Shown piece after piece: positions 7,453-8,885 of a DNA stretch of 8,885 bases. Position numbers and translations under genes: made by a program. The notes under the pieces were generated by a model, which saw only the letters and a list, made by a program, of their open reading frames with translations, did not search any database and was not told where the DNA came from. The first letter of the stretch is position 1. Each line of letters opens with the position of its first letter. This stretch comes from Betaproteobacteria bacterium (lineage in GTDB: Bacteria; Pseudomonadota; Gammaproteobacteria; Burkholderiales; Burkholderiaceae_C): assembly GCA_947448675.1 (NCBI GenBank), contig CANFOR010000115.1:1-8885 (forward strand). The letters run 5' to 3'.

Positions 7453-7575
7453 TGGGCAATGTTACCGCAGTGCAGCAAGCCTGCTGCTCAGCTTGGCAGC
7501 CGCCACTGCGCGGGTGGGGATATGCATTAAACTGAGGCAGCTAACAAACGACAAGATACCGTTGGAGCGCAATGT
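7453..7575. promoter_or_regulatory. Divergent intergenic region between the FAD/Fe-S dehydrogenase operon and the rcoM-like gene
   Basis: These 123 bp separate two outward-facing genes, so both must be promoted from here or from inside the neighbouring genes. A 6-bp inverted repeat with a 4-nt loop (GCAGCA-AGCC-TGCTGC, 7472-7487) lies near the dehydrogenase start. An AT-richer patch (TATGCATTAAACT, 7521-7533) lies towards the regulator. I see no convincing -35/-10 pair on either strand and no evenly spaced TTnnnG triplet, so autoregulation by the neighbouring RcoM-like protein is not supported here. Confidence 0.5.
7564..7567 (+). promoter_or_regulatory. Ribosome binding site of the rcoM-like gene
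   Basis: GGAG lies 8 nt before the ATG at 7576. It supports that start over the out-of-frame ATG at 7572. Confidence 0.7.
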
Positions 7576-8322
7576 ATGAATGCTTTAGGCGCGCAGTCTG
7601 CTACTTTGCTGTGGTTTGAAAATTGCGAGGTGGGTGTGGTGCATCTCGATGCACGGCGCAACGTAATGGCCATGAACGATGGCGCGCGCCAAATTTTCCC
7701 TTTCGACGAGCGTTGCGCTGTGCGCCAACTGGTTTTGCCGCCCGCGTTTGCGCATTCGCAAAGTCAACTTCTCTGCATGCTGGACCAGGCCGAGCATGCG
7801 CTTGCCAGCCCAGCCAAACCCATCAGCATGATGGTGCATTGGCTGGAGCAGGTTTTGCTGTTCAAAGCCACGCGTTTGCTTGACCAGCGCGCCCATTTGA
7901 TGGGTTTTGTTTTGAAGTTTTACGACGTGACGCAGATGCTGCAGTCGGCGGCACCTCTGGGTCCGGAGCTTGCTGCGCAGCGCTTGCAAAAAGTGCCGGT
8001 GTTGAATGACTACGGCAGCGCCTTGGTCGATCCGCAAGACATTTTCTTTGTACAGTCCGATGCGCATGCCACCAGCTTGTGCACGCGGGCGGGTTGGCAG
8101 CGCTGTATTTGGGGCATTGGCGACTTGGCTGCGCGCCTGGATCCGCTGCATTTCATGCGGGTGCACCGCTGCTACGTGGTCAATTTGCGGGCTGTGGCGG
8201 CTTTGCGCAATGAGGCCGGTAAAAGCTATCTGCACTTCAAAGACAAACAGCATCCCAGGGTACCAGTAGCGCGGGCTACGAAGTTGGCCCTTCGCCAAGC
8301 GCTGGGTTTGCAGGCGCATTGA
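7576..8322 (+). CDS. rcoM: RcoM-like CO-responsive transcriptional regulator (PAS-LytTR)
   Basis: This 248-aa one-component regulator has an N-terminal PAS domain (about 14-120) and a C-terminal LytTR DNA-binding domain (about 140-245). The PAS part begins GVVHLDARRNVMAMNDGA (20-37) and ends FVLKFYDVTQM (111-121), closely resembling RcoM of Burkholderia xenovorans, a heme-based CO sensor that activates cox genes. LytTR hallmarks are DIFFVQSDAH (155-164), HFMRVHRCYVVNLRAV (192-207) and VPVARATKLALRQAL (229-243). No receiver domain or membrane segment is present, which separates it from LytR/AlgR response regulators and from the membrane-bound CoxC/CoxH proteins. The start has a GGAG site 8 nt upstream. 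It lies 192 bp upstream of coxM in the same direction, the expected place for a cox activator. Aligned by eye to RcoM from memory, M85 matches heme ligand Met104, but the His74 and Cys94 positions look substituted (P55 and A75), so heme binding is inferred and may differ. Confidence 0.85.
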   Translation: MNALGAQSATLLWFENCEVGVVHLDARRNVMAMNDGARQIFPFDERCAVRQLVLPPAFAHSQSQLLCMLDQAEHALASPAKPISMMVHWLEQVLLFKATRLLDQRAHLMGFVLKFYDVTQMLQSAAPLGPELAAQRLQKVPVLNDYGSALVDPQDIFFVQSDAHATSLCTRAGWQRCIWGIGDLAARLDPLHFMRVHRCYVVNLRAVAALRNEAGKSYLHFKDKQHPRVPVARATKLALRQALGLQAH

Positions 8323-8349
8323 CGTCTAGGACATTCCCTATTGACTTTT

Positions 8350-8398
8350 TTTAAGCTCAATATTTCGTCAATTCATGTGCTGAATATGGCGTTTCGTG
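8350..8398 (+). promoter_or_regulatory. Candidate RcoM/LytTR operator: three direct TTnnnG repeats, 21-22 bp apart
   Basis: TTTAAG (8350-8355), TTCATG (8372-8377) and TTCGTG (8393-8398) are on the same strand with start-to-start distances of 22 and 21 bp, about two helical turns. By eye these are the only TTnnnG hexamers in the rcoM-coxM gap upstream of the coxM start codon. B. xenovorans RcoM-1 is known to bind about 60-bp regions made of three direct repeats 21 bp apart on centre; the TTnnnG core is as I recall it. The last two repeats agree at 5 of 6 positions and the first is weaker. Confidence 0.6.
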
Positions 8399-8501
8399 CT
8401 GCAAAAAAATGCGAGCCCGATGCTTTACACGCTAAGAAAAAAACCACGCCCCAATCTGTAACGAAACGGCCCTACACTATTTTTTCATAGACCTATTTCA
8501 C

Positions 8502-8506
8502 AGGAG
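8502..8506 (+). promoter_or_regulatory. Ribosome binding site of coxM
   Basis: AGGAG lies 8 nt upstream of the ATG at 8515. It is the strongest Shine-Dalgarno in the window and fits a structural gene expected at high level. Confidence 0.8.
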
Positions 8507-8514
8507 CAGTTTTC

Positions 8515-8885
8515 ATGATTCCACCGCGTTTTGACTACCACGCACCCAAGTCCATTGGCGAAGCGATTGCGCTCATGGGGCAGTTTGGCTCCGAGGCCAA
8601 ATTGCTAGCGGGCGGGCACAGCCTGCTGCCGATGATGAAGCTGCGCTTTGCCGAGCCCACGCATTTGATCGATATCAATCGCATTCCCGAGCTGCGCGGC
8701 ATCCGTGAAGAAGGCGCAAGCGTGGTCATTGGCGCGATGACAACGGAAAGCGAGTTGATCAATTCCCCCATCGTCCAAAGCAAGCTGCCTTTATTGGCCG
8801 AGGCCGCCAAGCTGATTGCCGACCCGCAGGTGCGCAACCGCGGCACGATCGGTGGCGACATTGCCCACGGCGACCCGGGCAATGA
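8515..8885 (+). CDS. coxM: Aerobic carbon monoxide dehydrogenase medium (FAD) subunit, N-terminal 123 codons
   Basis: CoxM is the flavoprotein subunit of the Mo-Cu CO dehydrogenase (CoxMSL heterotrimer dimer), which oxidises CO to CO2 and passes electrons from CoxL through the CoxS Fe-S clusters to FAD and then to the quinone pool. The visible N-terminus reads MIPPRFDYHAPKSI and carries both FAD motifs of the family, AGGHS (residues 32-36) and TIGG (111-114), followed by DIAHGDPGN. The VVIGAMTT segment (70-77) and LIADPQVRNRG (100-110) resemble Oligotropha CoxM closely. The full protein is usually about 290 aa, so the C-terminal half is beyond the window. Other xanthine-dehydrogenase-family medium subunits share these motifs, but the adjoining RcoM-like gene favours CO dehydrogenase. 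coxM as first gene fits the form I order M-S-L, since form II clusters usually run S-L-M. coxS and coxL are not visible, so the form assignment is an inference. Confidence 0.9.
   Translation, partial: MIPPRFDYHAPKSIGEAIALMGQFGSEAKLLAGGHSLLPMMKLRFAEPTHLIDINRIPELRGIREEGASVVIGAMTTESELINSPIVQSKLPLLAEAAKLIADPQVRNRGTIGGDIAHGDPGN

Larger units (their letters stand above)
8323..8514 (+). promoter_or_regulatory. rcoM-coxM intergenic regulatory region
   Basis: These 192 bp are AT-richer than the flanking genes and hold no convincing ORF or hairpin-plus-T-tract terminator. They contain the three evenly spaced TTnnnG hexamers annotated separately. The cox promoter is expected just downstream of these; the best weak candidate -10 is TTTACA at 8424-8429 with an upstream TG (TGC at 8421-8423), matching the consensus at only 3 of 6 positions. 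A second weak candidate is TACACT at 8473-8478. Confidence 0.6.

Noticed and set aside
7472..7487. Hairpin GCAGCA-AGCC-TGCTGC as an intrinsic terminator
   Set aside because: It lies between divergent gene starts rather than after a gene and has no adjacent T-tract. It is noted only as a possible leader structure.
7585..8319. Minus-strand open frame (244 codons) opposite the rcoM-like gene
   Set aside because: It covers almost exactly the same span as the PAS-LytTR gene, has no ribosome site or recognisable domain, and the plus-strand product has clear family motifs.
8341..8366. TTGACT...TATTTC as a sigma-70 promoter for coxM
   Set aside because: The hexamer spacing is only 14 bp and the -10 match is poor. 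It also lies upstream of or within the candidate activator repeats, where an activator-dependent promoter would not be expected.
8363..8397. Direct repeat TTTCGT at 8363 and 8392
   Set aside because: The 29-bp offset does not fit LytTR spacing of about 21 bp, and the second copy overlaps the better-phased TTCGTG. Probably coincidental in AT-rich sequence.

Overview
The window reads as chromosomal DNA of a beta-proteobacterium, most likely Burkholderiales and probably Comamonadaceae-like. The evidence is the moderately high GC content, the dense packing, and a UbiE - Tim44-like - UbiJ - UbiB gene order that I associate with that group. This placement is by pattern recognition, not by a search.

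Minus strand, 7452 down to 1: a single tightly packed gene train, probably one operon. It runs in the order giant FAD/Fe-S 2-hydroxyacid-dehydrogenase-type fusion (1295 aa, GTG start) -> DUF971 protein -> ubiE -> Tim44-like membrane protein -> ubiJ -> ubiB (cut by the window edge). Gaps between genes are 13, 9, 25 and 41 nt, and ubiJ and ubiB overlap by 4 nt (ATGA). UbiE (C-methyltransferase), UbiJ (SCP2 lipid-binding accessory factor) and UbiB (atypical kinase/ATPase) all serve aerobic ubiquinone biosynthesis. The first gene encodes a flavo-iron-sulfur enzyme of the kind that commonly delivers electrons to quinone.

Plus strand, 7576 to 8885: a 123-bp divergent intergenic region, then a PAS-LytTR one-component regulator that I identify as RcoM-like (the heme-based CO sensor family). 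A 192-bp intergenic region follows, then the start of coxM, the FAD-binding medium subunit of aerobic Mo-Cu carbon monoxide dehydrogenase (123 codons visible). coxM coming first suggests a form I coxMSL operon continuing beyond the window.

The most notable regulatory signal is in the rcoM-coxM gap. It contains exactly three TTnnnG hexamers upstream of the coxM start, spaced 22 and 21 bp. This matches the triplet direct-repeat architecture known for Burkholderia xenovorans RcoM sites. The regulator's sensor domain keeps the methionine equivalent to the ferrous heme ligand Met104, but appears to lack the reference His74 and Cys94 at their aligned positions, so it may be an RcoM variant with a rearranged heme pocket.

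Overall the window joins a housekeeping ubiquinone operon to a CO-responsive energy-scavenging module. The modules are divergently transcribed and nothing in the sequence shows co-regulation.
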